Shown here one piece after another: positions 1 through 11,736 of a stretch of 64,000 nucleotides of DNA (the stretch's first letter is position 1; every line of letters starts with the position of its first letter). A program made the translations under genes and the position numbers. This stretch comes from Dicyema japonicum (taxonomy: Eukaryota; Dicyemida; Rhombozoa; Dicyemidae). The notes under the pieces are model-generated. The model was not told where the DNA came from and searched no databases. It worked only from the letters and a program-made list of their open reading frames with translations. The stretch is from assembly GCA_011109175.1 (NCBI GenBank), contig RDEW01000027.1, positions 1 through 64,000 of the forward strand, in the 5' to 3' direction.

Positions 1-25
1 ATAATATAATCGTAACACTTGTCCA

Positions 26-641
26 ATGTTAGTGGTGTTATTGTTAGTAACATTAATCACTAATGAAGATTACTCATTCGAACTGGCGGATGGTCAAATG
101 GAATGCTTTGGTCAGTTCTTAAAGGCTAACATGCCTTTGGAGTTTATTTACCAAGTAAGTATAACATTCATTGTAGGTGTATTCGGGAGTCAACAATGAA
201 TTGGATGTATTCATATACAGACCCGACCATATACTACTAAAATCCTTTAGTAAGGAGTCCTACGGATATCTTGATGATGATATTAAACAAGAGGGATTCT
301 ACAGATTTTGCTTTGACAACAGTTTTTTCCTACAGTTCGCACAAACTGGTGCACTTTAGTTTCAACCACTGGGATCACGAAGATGACGAGGAGTTGAACT
401 CAGTGGGGGTCCTCAGTCAGGCAGAACATAGTTTATCGAAAATGCATAATTTATTGGAGACAATTGGGAGTGACATTAAGGAAATTTCTATTATGGAGAG
501 GAATGATGAAAATTATGCGGATATCATATTTAACTCAATTCTGACATGGGGATGGTTAACTTTGTGGCTATTGTGGCGATTCAGGTGACCTACATTCTTT
601 TTGTGAGGGATTTTTTTAGTGGGAGAAGAAGTTTGGGTTGA
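26..641 (+). CDS. p24/TMED family cargo receptor, two apparent 1-nt frame breaks
   Basis: Type I membrane protein of the p24 (emp24/GOLD) family, which cycles between ER and Golgi in COPII/COPI vesicles. The ATG at 26 gives a hydrophobic signal peptide (MLVVLLLVTLIT), then a GOLD domain with the typical CF near the start and the YRFCFDNS motif, a QAEHSLSKMHNLLETI coiled coil, one membrane helix and a short tail RDFFSGRRSLG carrying the FF and RR sorting signals. A 22-nt GT-AG intron lies at 155-176; removing it joins FIYQ to VYSG in frame. Two shifts are needed: one T too many in the T6 run at 323-328 (gives FCFDNSFSYSSHKLVHFSF) and one G too few at 548-551 (gives TWGMVNFVAIVAIQVTYILF). Because the protein is conserved on both sides, consensus errors are likelier than a pseudogene. 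The exact TMED subfamily cannot be assigned. Confidence 0.85.
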
Positions 642-1628
642 TTTTTGGGTTATTATTTACTTTTAATGTTTCTATATAAGTTAGTTATATGTGCATGGTT
701 ATGTATTCTGAGGGATAATAGGAAATTATTATTGTCTAAATCCTCTTCTGTCCAAAAAGTGTTCCATGGAGAGTTTTAGTATTCCCGATCTAAACCATAC
801 CTCTATCCTCCTCACTAACTCCTTTAGTCTCCCTTTGAAAGCGCATGTGACTTGGACATATTATGACATCAGCCGCATAAATCAGTGGTCTCGTAGTTGA
901 AAAGGTCGGATTTGCAATTGTCTGAGGGATAATGGAAGATGATGTAGGATTGCTTATTCCCCCTAACTCGTAACGATGTAAAATGTAAACTTTTCTGTGG
1001 TAGCATTCACTAATACAAAATTGCGTGATTTATTATTGGATTTGTAGTACGTACATATTGGGGGTTGTTTATTTATGCCTTAAAGGAATCAAAAATATTT
1101 GTAGATCGGCTTGATATGTTGTTGGCTAGCTCGTTATTTCTAAGACGCTATGTTACATTTTTATGAAAAGATAACAAATTAATAGGTATCTCAAACACGG
1201 GCAACTAGACTTGATCAAAACTGGGGCGGATTACCTTTTCTTTGGTTGATATGAAAAGTAATCCTTGTTGTGTTATGTTCAGTATATAAACGTTTTATAA
1301 ACTCCATGTGGTGATCTCAGTCCACTTGTCTAATATTGAAGGCCAGGAAAAACATCGACTGTTTTTTCGAAACCATACAGATTTTTCATCTGTGTATGTG
1401 GTCACTCCCAATATCCGTCGAAAAACTGGATGCTCCGCGTTAGATAAGGTGCGGAACCAGGAAAACTCCTGCCTTGTCTCCATGAAGGTTCATTTTCGAT
1501 AGATTTATTCCCATGCGGTGCAATTTATTTAAGTAATAATGGGGTCACCGAGAAAGAAAGACAATAAAAGGTCAAACTATTAGGTGACCCCTTTCACCAA
1601 GATCAGTCATATCATCCTTTGTCTAGAT
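642..1628. other. intergenic, no supported gene
   Basis: About 1 kb of AT-rich sequence downstream of the p24 gene. Overlapping short frames exist on both strands at 1295-1502, but neither resembles a family I know and neither shows splice structure like the neighbouring genes. Nothing else is supported. Confidence 0.5.
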
Positions 1629-1805
1629 CAGTGGTTCTCAACCTTTTTTGGTCGTGGACCCCTTGTGAGTGAATAAAAAAATTTGCGGACCCCAACATAT
1701 TTTTACAAGTTTTTTGTCAAAAAATTATTACTTTTCTAAAAACAATTTATATGTACCCATTTTATTTAACAAACAATAAAAAAGTTAATATATTTAATAA
1801 TCAAC
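1629..1805 (+). mobile_element. hAT-type terminal repeat, non-autonomous fragment
   Basis: Begins CAGTGGTTCTCAACC and continues through a stretch rich in GGACCCC, the hallmark terminal inverted repeat of hAT elements of the Charlie/SPIN type. No matching right end was found, so this is a solo end or a truncated copy with no coding capacity. Confidence 0.6.
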
Positions 1806-3350
1806 AACCTTCCTAACCTGCCTGTTTGCCAGGTTCGATTCTGGTTTCTGAAACAACTCCGATAGCGATTTGTCCAATTGAACCATCTTCCTATATGGCA
1901 TCTCAGAGTTCTGCCTCTTATACTCCAGTGTCAGGCTCTCTAGGGTCCGCTTTAACACAGTGGACTGTAGATAGGCCTAGAGCTTCCTATCTACCCCCAA
2001 CTGCTTTAGATAACCCTTGTGGTGCTTTGTTGCAATTCCTTCCCACGTCATTACTATAGGAATAACGAGGACCTTGCAACCAAGCATCTGCCCCATCTCG
2101 TTTGCAAGAAAGTAATCTTTCCTTTTTTTCTCCACCTCCACAGTCTGCAAACGGTCTTAAGACGTGATGCCAACCTCTATGATAAGGACTTGGCCAGACT
2201 CCTTATCGTGTACCACAATGTCCGGTTTATTGTGCTTGACTAGCACCGAGGTACGGATAACACTGTCTACCTTAATTTGGACCCTGGTGTTCTCTACTAC
2301 AGATTGCACCTTATGAGTCCGCAACTTTCTGGTGTGGCGAATACTTATTGCATAGTAGAAGACGAAGACTCCTTACTACCTCGTTATGCCTCCACACATA
2401 TTCGTGGCAGAGCATGGATCCACATCGAGTGGCTAAATAACTTACAGTGGGGACATGTATTTGTTGATCGACCCCAAAAAATATTGCGATCTTGCATATA
2501 CGTGTACAGCGCCTCCGATCGAGGTGAGTTGTCACCGTATTTTAGCCATATTGTCGACGGCTTAAGGTCGACATGTGGGTTGTCCAATGCTCTGAAGAGG
2601 ACCTTATGAAGGCTTTTTAAGTTGATCTTTCCATCAAATTATTATATTGTAATTCGATCAACGCCTTCACATTTACTAGCCCACCATCATCAACACCATA
2701 CTTAGCAGATAAAAAAGGTCTGATAGTGCCTAGGTGGGTTGCCCGTAAATTTCTCGGTCGTTATTATGGCGTACTTCCTAGCAGACACACTTGACCCAGC
2801 AATCAGTGTGTCGTGCATTCGCATTAGAATACGCTCACTTAGTTGGACTACTCCACACAGTCCAGGGCCGATTTATCACGGGGTAAATATAGTCTCTCCT
2901 TATTGGCTGCCAGCACATGGACATGGTTCTCTCTGAGTACTCCACGGATCATAACATCCATCTCATCATACTATTTGGCTCAAACTCCACAACACCTATG
3001 TAGTAGTTTAGCACGAGACAGCATACTCATTTAATGCTAGGAACAAATTCCTTGCATTTAGAGACGTCTTACACAATACGCTGCTTTTTACGGATGCCTT
3101 CAGTCTCAGGCATTATAAGGGACTTTGGAGATTCGGTAACACCCAGATACTTATATCCTTCGTGTTCCTCTAGGACTTTTACTAACTCGCTACATACTTG
3201 CGTGTTAGTCGCAGACTTTGAATAATTCAAGTCTAGTCCTATGCTCTCAAAGAATTCCCTGGCACAGACCCCCATGGAGTAGAGCTCCTCGGCTGTTCGA
3301 GCATACATCTTCAGGTCATCAATAATGTATTGGGTTTAATAAGACATCTA
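1806..3350 (-). mobile_element. non-LTR retrotransposon with R2-type RT tail, decayed
   Basis: Read on the minus strand this gives, in order, an RT catalytic box (YIIDDLKMYARTAEEL, near 3320-3280), a thumb segment ending GYKYLGVTES, a linker with GRGLC and SERILMRMHDTLIAGS, then WLKYGDNSPRSEALY, a CPHCK cysteine pair, the HEYVWRHNEVVRSL motif, and finally KPDIVVHDK with LIIEVGIT. That order is the C-terminal layout of LINE polyproteins usually annotated as R2-like. Several stops and shifts break it, so it is inactive. The 5' half is not visible. Confidence 0.7.
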
Positions 3351-3359
3351 CGATTAAAT

Positions 3360-4130
3360 TTTCATGCCGGATGACTCGCCTACGTGGTGGCATCGCTCTC
3401 TTGAAGTGTTGGAAAAGAGTCTTAAACTCCCTATCCCGCAACCATGGAGGCGCATATGGTGTCGGATCCTGCTTTTTTCCTGTGGAGATGTGGAGGAAAG
3501 TCCTAGACCAGATCTAGTCATAATACAAATTAACATAAAATTGGAATTCTTAAGGCTTTTACGCACCCATCGTTAGAGCTTCTATACAAAGAATTTGTTC
3601 TACTGAGTATCGAGTGCGCCTGTGCTGCATGGATTATCCCTTTATCACTATCTCACAGAGCAAGCTGGAAGTGTTATTTAGGGTCCTGGCTCAATGCCTT
3701 CCCATACGAGCATTTGGTACTCGACTAAAATACAATCCGCGTTTGAATTACTCTTTGGCTAGGCCTTGACGTCTGCTTGCATCACCAATGCCGATGTGAT
3801 GGTTGAAGGGAAAAGATGGGGTGCGTCATACACGGATACTATTAAATGGGAATTTGCTCAAGTCATCGTTGCACACGGTTCCAGAGCAAGCACTGTTGAG
3901 TGTTTGAAAAGCAGAAGGTACCACGGCATCGTTGACCGGTTCATTTTCCAGCCAATCACGTTAAGATATTTGGCGTCATTGGTCCGAGCACGTCTTTAGC
4001 ATAAGAATGAACCTAGATGATGCAATGGCTTTTCCAGAACATTGGGATTGCAGTTATGAGTGGTAACTCCCATTGTGTGCTTAAAGCCTGCAGACCATAG
4101 TGGAGACCTGTCACAACAACTTTATTTTAT
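3360..4130 (+). mobile_element. LINE 3' part (C-terminal FIFQPI / FFQNIG family)
   Basis: From about 3740 the plus strand reads ADVMVEGKRWGASYTDTIKW, VDRFIFQPITL, a GPS-containing segment and an interrupted QN(I/L)G motif, the standard C-terminal end of one LINE family. A second copy of the same end occurs at 38380-38610. 3360-3740 has open frames on both strands and its affiliation is unclear. Broken by stops. Confidence 0.55.
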
Positions 4131-4700
4131 TAATAAAAATTAATTTAAATGTTCAAATAAAAGCATTACGGAAAGTAGTGTTTGACTGGGCGTAAAATAC
4201 AATGATTGCATTCTTATTGGTAGTATTAGTGAGTGAATATGAGTTACCTAATAATAAATTAATGACTGACCTGCCTTTACGTTAAAATACGAATATTGGT
4301 TTGCCTGTGTTGGAGGACTGTCATTTATTTGTAATTTTACTGATCCTTCGTTTATAACACATGACTATGTTATAATAATAATAACTAGGTCTATGTTGTC
4401 CAAATTGCACATTTCTTTCCTTTTTGAACCATATATTATCATTCCCCTGGAGGCTATTCCATTTCTTCCACTCATGGGAAACATGAATATTTCGTACGAG
4501 TCACATTTGTGGTGCAAATCATTTTTGTTAAGAACGTGACCTGTCAGTTAATCGAAATTACAACATTTTGATGAAATCTTTGTTTTCTTCTTAGACCGTG
4601 CATCCTTCTAAAAATAACAATAATCACACCACCATATTTAAAAACGAACCGCCTTTTATTATTTAAATTATTTAGTATAAATATTATTTAATTAATTATA
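4131..4700. other. AT-rich intergenic, nothing seen
   Basis: Very AT-rich. No coding signature, RNA gene or repeat shared with the rest of the window was recognised. Confidence 0.5.
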
Positions 4701-4704
4701 ATAT

Positions 4705-4775
4705 ATTATTAGCCACGCAGTCAGGGCAGCCGCTAAATAACCGTTTACTCTTTTTTACAAATAAAATCTACAGAA
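4705..4775 (+). mobile_element. 5'-truncated LINE tail (SHAVRAA family)
   Basis: A short stretch encodes SHAVRAA followed by PFTLF, the same end as the LINE copies finishing near 7 kb upstream of 54 kb, at 47310-47620 and at 22110. Only the 3' end was inserted, the usual result of incomplete target-primed reverse transcription. Confidence 0.5.
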
Positions 4776-5228
4776 ATCGTCACCTCAATTGACAAGATAT
4801 ATTATTTATCCAAATCATTGAAAATTATCTAATTCAAAATTTCTTGTCTAAAGACATAATACAGACCAATATCCATACTATGTACTTCTTAGATCAAGTT
4901 CACCCACATCTTTCCGTGGTACCATTGACAGCACGGTTTGAAAAAGACTTATCGGCTATTAAACATTATTGAAAAGGGTCAATTTTACCTTGGATGGTCT
5001 CCAATCAAACCTTTGCCTCCTGAAAACTTTAATTTAGTGATTTTATAAGGTTTTTAATTCTGTTTCAGAAAATCTTTATGATAAAGAGTTTCTTGAAATT
5101 CAAAACATTCAAATGATTGTTTGATAACTTAACAACGACCTACTAATACTATTATACAGATGACACGATCCTTACATTGACAACTGTGTCTAACAACCAG
5201 CTGGATATAAAAAACAACGAGATATTTA

Positions 5229-5725
5229 ATTTATTAACTCAGGGAATTACACTAGAGTTTTCTGTAAGGCTTCGATTTGAAGAATGCCTGATTTTACCAA
5301 AAACACATCTGCTCTCATTTGAAGGACCAACCAGTAGGAATTTCGTGGGATCACACAAAGTATATAATAAACGAAGCAGCAAGCCAGTACCTCGGCACGC
5401 GGGAGATGGCCAGTAAGGGTCGGACGACACATACAGAACTAGTAAAGAAGCTAGCAAAGGAGTTAAAAGAAATCCATACAAAAAAAACTAAACGAAAAAG
5501 ACACTCCTCCAATGCAAAACGGTTTCGTGGAAGACCAGAACTACCCTCCCGGTCGTTCTACAAAACGATCTGAAAGCCGTGAAGAAAACATTGGCATCTG
5601 GTGACGATCTGGACTCACTGAGGGACCTAGCAAAGAACAGAAGAGTTTGGAGCAACCTAACTAATTCTCATATTTTTTGCTGCACATAAATATTATGGCT
5701 CTCGTGAAAGTGCTAATAATATCAA
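5229..5725 (+). mobile_element. RTE-like LINE 3' end with 3' UTR tail
   Basis: Plus-strand frames read REMASKGRTTHTELVKKL, then FRGRPELP, and after one shift DLKAVKKTLASGDDLDSL and RRVWSNL. This matches the RTE C-terminus, in which an RGRP-type motif is followed by a short helix about 40 residues from the stop. The region directly after the stop (5680-5715, ATAAATATTATGG then CTCTCGTGAAA) resembles the tail of the SINE copies at 39960 and 45972. Confidence 0.65.
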
Positions 5726-5979
5726 TTTCTACTTCAAATATAAGGACTTGCGACTGTGAACGTGCTTCACATTACTTTAATATTTCCAAGTGTTGTAGTA
5801 AGAATATTTAATCTTTTAATGACAACCTCTCCGCTGGAGTAAAGAAGAGAAAGATCCTTTTTGGAAACCAGCAGGTAAATGACATTTTTGATTTGTGTGG
5901 ATTCAATGACATTTTTAGGAATTGAAGAAGGCAAGAAAAAAACCCAAAGACAATAAATAAACCCATTTATTGTTAAATA

Positions 5980-7428
5980 TTACTCAAATTCGTTAATTGT
6001 GTAGTTTAAAACTGATTTTTGAATATAATTAAGGGAGTCAAAAAAATCAGAATTATCATAGTTTATTCTAAACAGACCTTCAAATTTTTTACTATTTTCA
6101 ATCAAGTAAATTGCTTTGTCGTATTGCTTGGATTCCACAATATACGATAGGACAGGATTTACATCGTTGTTACATTTTTCCAACATTGTACAGATCCTGG
6201 GAGTTATATTCACCCTTGTGTGTCACAGTTCGAATACCTTTTATTCAAAATTACTTGTTTCAGTAATTTATGATCATTATTTTCAAGTAAGTACTCAACA
6301 AGACACTCTGATAGTTCTCTACTCCACTTTATCTGTTCGTAGCTTCCATTCGCTAGAGCTTCACAATATAGCATCCCCACGTGGTTAGTGTCGAGGCTTC
6401 TAATAATAAGGAAAATAACTACCATTTTTAAATTTATTGAAAATATCAACATTTCTGAGAATAGGACAGTGAACTGCTATTAAAGCAGCCTTTTTGTATT
6501 TTTTACCGTCAAAGTGATGATAAAACAGTTTTATATATTTTTTGATATTTTCCTGCATTTTTTCATAATTTATATCCAATTCGTCTATAATTAATACATT
6601 TTACGCCTATTTCTAGGAGATCCTGGGTTTTTATTGAATCACAGAGTTTACCGACTATATTGATGTTGGATGGAAGCCCACTCTCGATGTGACTTTTAGC
6701 AATATTGATCACATTCATCATCTTTTCTTCTCGGCACTTTAGAATCCGGTTTTGGGCCAACAATTTGTCTCGTTCTTTGGTAGTGTCCACCAAAAAGTCA
6801 ATGCCCGTTGTCCACTCGTCATTTGAAACAAAATATCTCTTCTTAAAATTCAACTTTTCTAACTCCTGGTCGATCCTCACACCTTTTTCGATTAAATACT
6901 CAATGTCAGCGTCTTTCTCATCAGAAATTTCTTAACTAAAGAAACATGGAGATACTTAAGTGACCCGACCCTGACGGATTGTTCCTTTCCCTTCGTAGAT
7001 TGTAAATTTTCTCATTTTGACTGTCAACCAAGTTTTGAACAAACTCACAATCTAGTTTCAGGTTGTTATTCTCAGATTTTAAATCATCATATCTGGTGGA
7101 TGAAGCAAATGTAAACTTTTCTTGTAGGTCTTCATAGGCATCTTGATAGTTTTGATTATTTTGATGATTGAGGAGTATCCTCCGATCCTCCAGGAGCTTT
7201 TCATTCCTTGACTGAATTTCGTTTTTGATGTGTTTGAAAAATTCGTTATACTCGGTGTTGATTTTCTGACATATTTTTTTATAGTTTCTCATTTCATCAA
7301 TCAACTTTGGTAATGTCATGACTTACAATTTCAAATTGTTCGTTTGTCTCAACTATTATTTCTTGATAGTCTTTATCCCCAATCAGGGAGTTTAGGTTTT
7401 CCTGTATTTTGTAGTAATTCCTTAACAT
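5980..7428 (-). CDS. CLHC1: CLHC1-like clathrin heavy chain linker domain protein
   Basis: Coiled-coil N-terminus followed by a clathrin heavy-chain linker-type helical repeat; molecular function in animals is not well defined. Recognised from segments aligning in order with animal CLHC1: KDYQEIIVETNEQFE, a long coiled coil, GIDFLVDTTKERDKLLAQN, KKAALIAVHCPILRNVDIF, GMLYCEALANGSYEQIKW. Introns inferred at 7326-7305 (22 nt), 6955-6931 (25), 6606-6585 (22, would use a GC donor), 6422-6400 (about 23) and 6237-6215 (23). All junctions keep frame except the fourth, which is one nucleotide out, suggesting a consensus error there. The ATG at 7428 follows an in-frame TAG; a spliced upstream start near 7500 is conceivable. 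Stop TAA at 5982-5980, AATAAA at 5971-5966. About 445 residues, shorter than the human protein. Confidence 0.82.
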
Positions 7429-7539
7429 TGCCTATTAGAATCCCCTTGGTTACACTACGATTATTACTTTCTATAATTATTCATAAATTTATTACTGCAT
7501 AGTCCTTGGCAACCACTTGGGTCTCCTGTTCGTAATGGA

Positions 7540-9800
7540 AACTCACTATTTATTTATTGAAAAACCCAAAGACCACCAATCAATTCGCTAAATTAAGTTA
7601 TCTTAGCTTCCAACATATCTCGATTTCTCTTCTAATGCTTTGCCAACCGCGTTCCTGAAGTGTCTTCATTTATTTCTGCAGAGGAATTTTATCGGAGTGC
7701 ACTTTTTAATGCCAATCTGAATTCCTACGCATGAACCGCTCTCTCTGAATGGGATTCCTAGCTCCTTGCATATATGTAGGAAGCTCTGGCCATTTCTTAC
7801 CGTCGCCTTTTCTGAAAGGAGACTGTGGACGGATATGGTGTCTGATTGCATATTTCGCATGATTCTCCGCCTGAGAGAGTTAATACGCTCGACCCTCGTA
7901 GAAGGAATAGCGAATCTCCCAGCATAACAGGCATATTCAACCGTCAGCACAATGACTAGAAGATATAATTTGCTGATACAAGCAGTAGGTGGGAAGGGGC
8001 TCGTCTTTATAATGGCTTTTAATACGTTCCATTTTCAAAGACCTTTGGTTAATAAATAAATAGAGACCCTTGGTTAAAATTTCCTCCATGTGACTGGAGA
8101 ACGTCATAAGAGAGTCGATTGTCACTCAAAGAAGGAGACTTGTCCTTGCAGCAATAATTAGGTCGTCCGCGTAAGATAAAAACAGTGTCCTGATCATGAT
8201 AGTAGATAAACGTGTAGAAATATGTTAAATAAGAGAGGAGACAGAAAGGAGCTTTGTGGGACCCCATTCGGGAGTAATCTTGATTTTGAAGTAATTTTTC
8301 CAATTCGGACTCTTCACGTCGGCCTTTTAAAGAAATTTTCAATCCATAACATGATGTTCGGATGTAAGTTTTTAGTTTAAGATCTTCTTTGTTAGGAGTG
8401 TCATCGGAACCGTGTAGAAGGCTTTCTGTATATCTATAGACATCAGAGCCGTCCGTAAGTGCGTCTTCATGTTGAAGACTTCTGTGATGAACTAGGAAAC
8501 AGATTCCTAATGCGTCGTTGTAGAACGGCTAGATCTGAAGCCATGTTGAAAATCAGGAAATTGTAGAACTGAGGAGATTAACATTAGTACAAGTTTTTTT
8601 AACACTTTTGACAAGGCATAAGTTATAGAGACATGGTGGTAAGAGGATGGTCTTTTGATTTTACAGGCTTGAAGATTGGAGTAATTCTTCCATATATTTG
8701 GTATTGTGTGGGAATTTATAAAATAGTTATACAGTCTTGATAACATGATAAAGTCATTGGTGTTTGATATGAATAGCACAGACACCGTCGGGGCCACAGG
8801 CTCGGGTAGAAATTCTTTTTCACATCGTAGGTAGTGAAGAATGTAGTATATCCTGTCTTTGTGGACCACATCGTTTGTCATGCAGAGAGCAAAAGAATTT
8901 CTGGCTGATCGACAAATAGTATTTCATAAGGTTATTAGCAATTTTCCGTGCGTGTTACGGGACAAGGGTAACGATTTCTACTCCGCCTCCATCTTTCTTT
9001 ATGAGGCTGTTGATACTTCTTAGTGTCTTCCAGAAGGTTCCAAATGTGTTCTTGTGGCATATTTGACTAACAAGCGGCTCCACTAGTGTCCTGGTTAGCA
9101 TGAATTAGTCGGGAAATTCTGTGATTTTGAGAGCGTGTGGACTATATAGAGCCATCTGATTGCATTCCGGTTTTCTTCAAAGCATCCCGTTTCTTGATAA
9201 ATTCCAGAATGCCCGAAAATAGTTTCGGATAGAATTTTATGTAAGAGGATAATGTGATGAACATTCATTTCGAATAACTTGACATTGTGGCTGTCTTGTC
9301 AACAGGGAAGTCTTCCACAGCAAGGCCCAATAGATAATTATTCACATATGTGCTGAATCCAAACCAATTTGCCTTCGAATAGTTTTTGAACTTTGTAGAA
9401 CATCTTGGCAGATAAATAGATCTTTTGAGTTTCAACACAATTGGGTTATGGTCGCTTGTAAAACCATAACTTAGGTTCTACATCACCAGACAGAGTAGTA
9501 AAGAGAAAACGGGGGAATTGGTAGGCCACCCTTCTGAAGGTCTTAGAAGGGTAGAGAAGGTCGAACGGTTTTCTTCCATCACATGTTTTGACGTTAAAGT
9601 AGAGAATATAGAAATCATCAAAATCTCAATCCCTGTAACTACCTGTCTGGTAAATGAGCCACTATATAGAAAAATTAGTTTCAAAGAACTGACTGTTTTA
9701 CTCAGAACTCTGTCTACTCAAATATGTTCCCAAAATTATATATTGATGGTTGGACTCTCTCAGAGATCAGTCAGATGTATATGTATGAACTAACTTAATT
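7540..9800 (-). mobile_element. Jockey-like LINE, endonuclease to RT, decayed
   Basis: On the minus strand an APE endonuclease end (GFTSDHNPIVLKLKRSIY, about 9470-9410) is followed by the RT N-terminal region (HTIPNIWKNYSNLQ, LSKVLKKLVLMLISS, FQHGFRSSRSTTTH, 8700-8507) and thumb and C-terminal remnants down to about 7640. Gene order and motifs are those of Jockey/CR1-type LINEs. Many stops and shifts make it inactive. It fills the whole gap between the CLHC1-like and RhoGAP genes. Confidence 0.75.
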
Positions 9801-9860
9801 TTTAACAAAAAAAGTTAAGTGCATAAAAATATTAGAAAATTTAATTCAAAGTTATAATGT

Positions 9861-10805
9861 TCAATGATGGTGAGATTTCTTGAGATTTTGTTTTTTCTGT
9901 CCCAAATTTGAATCATTGTTACGAATTCTATCAAAGGCTTGGTCCCACGTGTGGGTAGTTGTATTGACAGGTTTTGAATATTTTAGAAATCGCTATGATT
10001 AAATATAATATTCAAACATAGGCTGAGTAATCAATTTTTTGAGATTTGATAAACTGAATCAATATATCTTCCCTCTCCAACCTTTCATCTTCCTTGATTA
10101 CCCGCGTTGTGTAATTGTCTAACGGTTGAAATCCAACATTATCTTGTTGGCCCTACCAATCTCAACCGGATGGTACCGATATTTCATTGTTAAAAACATC
10201 TATGAGGTAATTGATCAAATTATGTGGTAGTTCGTACAGTTTGTCTCCGTTTTGGATCATAAAGTCAACGATATCTATGCAGTCTTTCATATTATTAGTT
10301 AAATCAAATTCAATCTGAAATTAGGATTAAATATACAGGAAATAATGTCGGAGTAAAAACTATGGCCAAATTCTTACTATTCATATTGGGGGACCGATGA
10401 CCGATTTCATGGAGGAAACAAAATAATGCAGACTTCAAAATTTCGAATGACTTTTCTGATAATCTCATTCTTTACAGTGAAGTATCTTTGTCGACATTCA
10501 TACTCAATTTTATTGACTCCTCCGTGTGAAAAATCGTGCAACGATTTCGCAACATGCTCTATTTCGGTTTCATTATCCAGGGATATGACTAACTTGAAAT
10601 CAATTGATTTAAGATAGTCTAAAATTATTGCAAATTAACAAAACCTGTCATTGATAATGGAAAAATTCTCTATCTTCTTTACAAGACTATATTTTCGGTG
10701 CCTCGGAAGATTTTCGAGAAATTTATCATGCAAAGCATCTTTTAAAGTTTGATATTCTTCCACAAAACCCCTGTAAGAAGCCATTGCAACAAAATAATCT
10801 TCCAT
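9861..10805 (-). CDS. RhoGAP-domain protein, DEPDC1-like C-terminus
   Basis: Likely GTPase-activating protein for a Rho-family GTPase. The core motif is ALFCFLHEIGHRSPNMNSKN followed by LAIVFTPTLF, the conserved RhoGAP helix; C-terminal to it DFMIQNGDKLYELPHNLI matches the region after the GAP domain in DEPDC1. The upstream part is short and the usual arginine-finger segment is not obvious, so catalytic activity is uncertain. Six exons join without shifts through introns at 10639-10619 (21 nt), 10475-10451 (25), 10336-10315 (22), 10166-10143 (24) and 10017-9993 (25). Total 828 nt, 275 residues, stop 9863-9861. The ATG at 10805 is the first good start; an upstream exon coding a DEP domain is not seen. 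The last two exons have weak homology and rest on splice geometry. Confidence 0.75.
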
Positions 10806-10979
10806 GCTATAAATCACGCTAGAAATCTAGGTTTACCGCTATAAAAAATAAAATCTTTATAATAATAACATTTATGAATAAAAAACTAATTTAACAGGAT
10901 TAAATTACGATGTTAATCGGATATACAAAATTAAATGTCGGAAAATCAAAGACCTTTTCAAGGTCGAAAAAATGTAACA

Positions 10980-11035
10980 GGCTGCCCATGCGTTACGCGC
11001 CGCCCATGTGACACATTATTCCGTATTGCTAGGAG
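10980..11035. repeat. short motif repeated elsewhere
   Basis: Contains TAACAGGCTGCCCAT and CCCATGTGACA, arranged much like 62135-62180; a related, more palindromic version lies at 35045-35090. Possibly a remnant of an RTE coding end or a small foldback element. Confidence 0.35.
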
Positions 11036-11039
11036 AACT

Positions 11040-11690
11040 TTATCGTTTGATGGAATCAGGTGACTCATTCCGCGTAGGTTTTGGGGTCAGTGCAGATGCT
11101 TGTTCAGTAAAATATTGTAGGCGTCTGGAGTCGGTTTTTGCCTCGTTTTGACCACGTGTCTTCCTCGTACGGTTAGAAGCCATCGGACAACTGGGATGTG
11201 GATACCTCCCAAAAAAACGAATATTGGTCCTCATGGTGGTAGCGAGAGACTCCTTTCAGTTACCATCTCGATCAAGTCTCAGTGCGGAAGGCGCAAAACT
11301 GAATAAGCGCATCCAATCATGTAGTGCGTTAGTCCGGAGGGCATCTTCGATCGTTTTGGAAAGGATTTCCGCAGCGACAGGCTGTACGGCCTTGTTCAGG
11401 GTCCGTGGTTGATGGGTAATTAACGGAGAGTAGACATTGGCACGGGGAACCTCCCTGCATAGGCCGAGGCATGACTGGCAGTGCCATACTCTAAGCACGC
11501 TCGCTGCGGCTTGGGATAGCTTGATACACCCGTGGTGGAAGAAATCTCCACAAGCAGAGCAGGAGATCCCACGATTCCGAGTTCTGACAAGCCGACAGGA
11601 CGAACACATCTCAGTTGACTTGGTTGGTACCTTTTTCTTCAAAGTGGGAACATTCTTTTCAGGTGCTTTTCTCACAACAGGCATAATCAC
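11040..11690 (-). mobile_element. LINE 5' ORF with PHD-like zinc finger
   Basis: Minus frame 11690-11256 encodes a basic N-terminus, then CSSCRLV, CSACGDFFHHGC and WHCQSC spacing, a Cys/His zinc finger of PHD type, followed by LHDWMRLFSFAPSALR. It continues into RLQYFTEQASALTPKPTRNE, which resembles LLNKHSLAPQKPT near 19320 in the plus-strand LINE at 19240-22110. It is therefore read as the 5' part of that LINE family rather than as a host chromatin reader. Confidence 0.65.
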
Positions 11691-11736
11691 AGGAATAAAT
11701 TCAGTAATTTCTGGCCCACAAGCGGACGATCTAGTC

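Noticed and set aside
7428-7500. A 5-nt first exon (ATGCA) with two upstream tiny introns for the CLHC1-like gene
   Set aside because: The natural 25-nt intron puts a stop in frame (CAA AAG TAA); only a 29-nt version works, which is too flexible to trust. The ATG at 7428 was kept.
10619-10645. 26-nt intron starting at 10644 in the RhoGAP gene
   Set aside because: It leads to an immediate stop; the 21-nt intron 10639-10619 keeps frame.
11256-11690. Host PHD-finger gene
   Set aside because: The sequence after the finger matches the linker of a LINE in this window, so it was assigned to the element.
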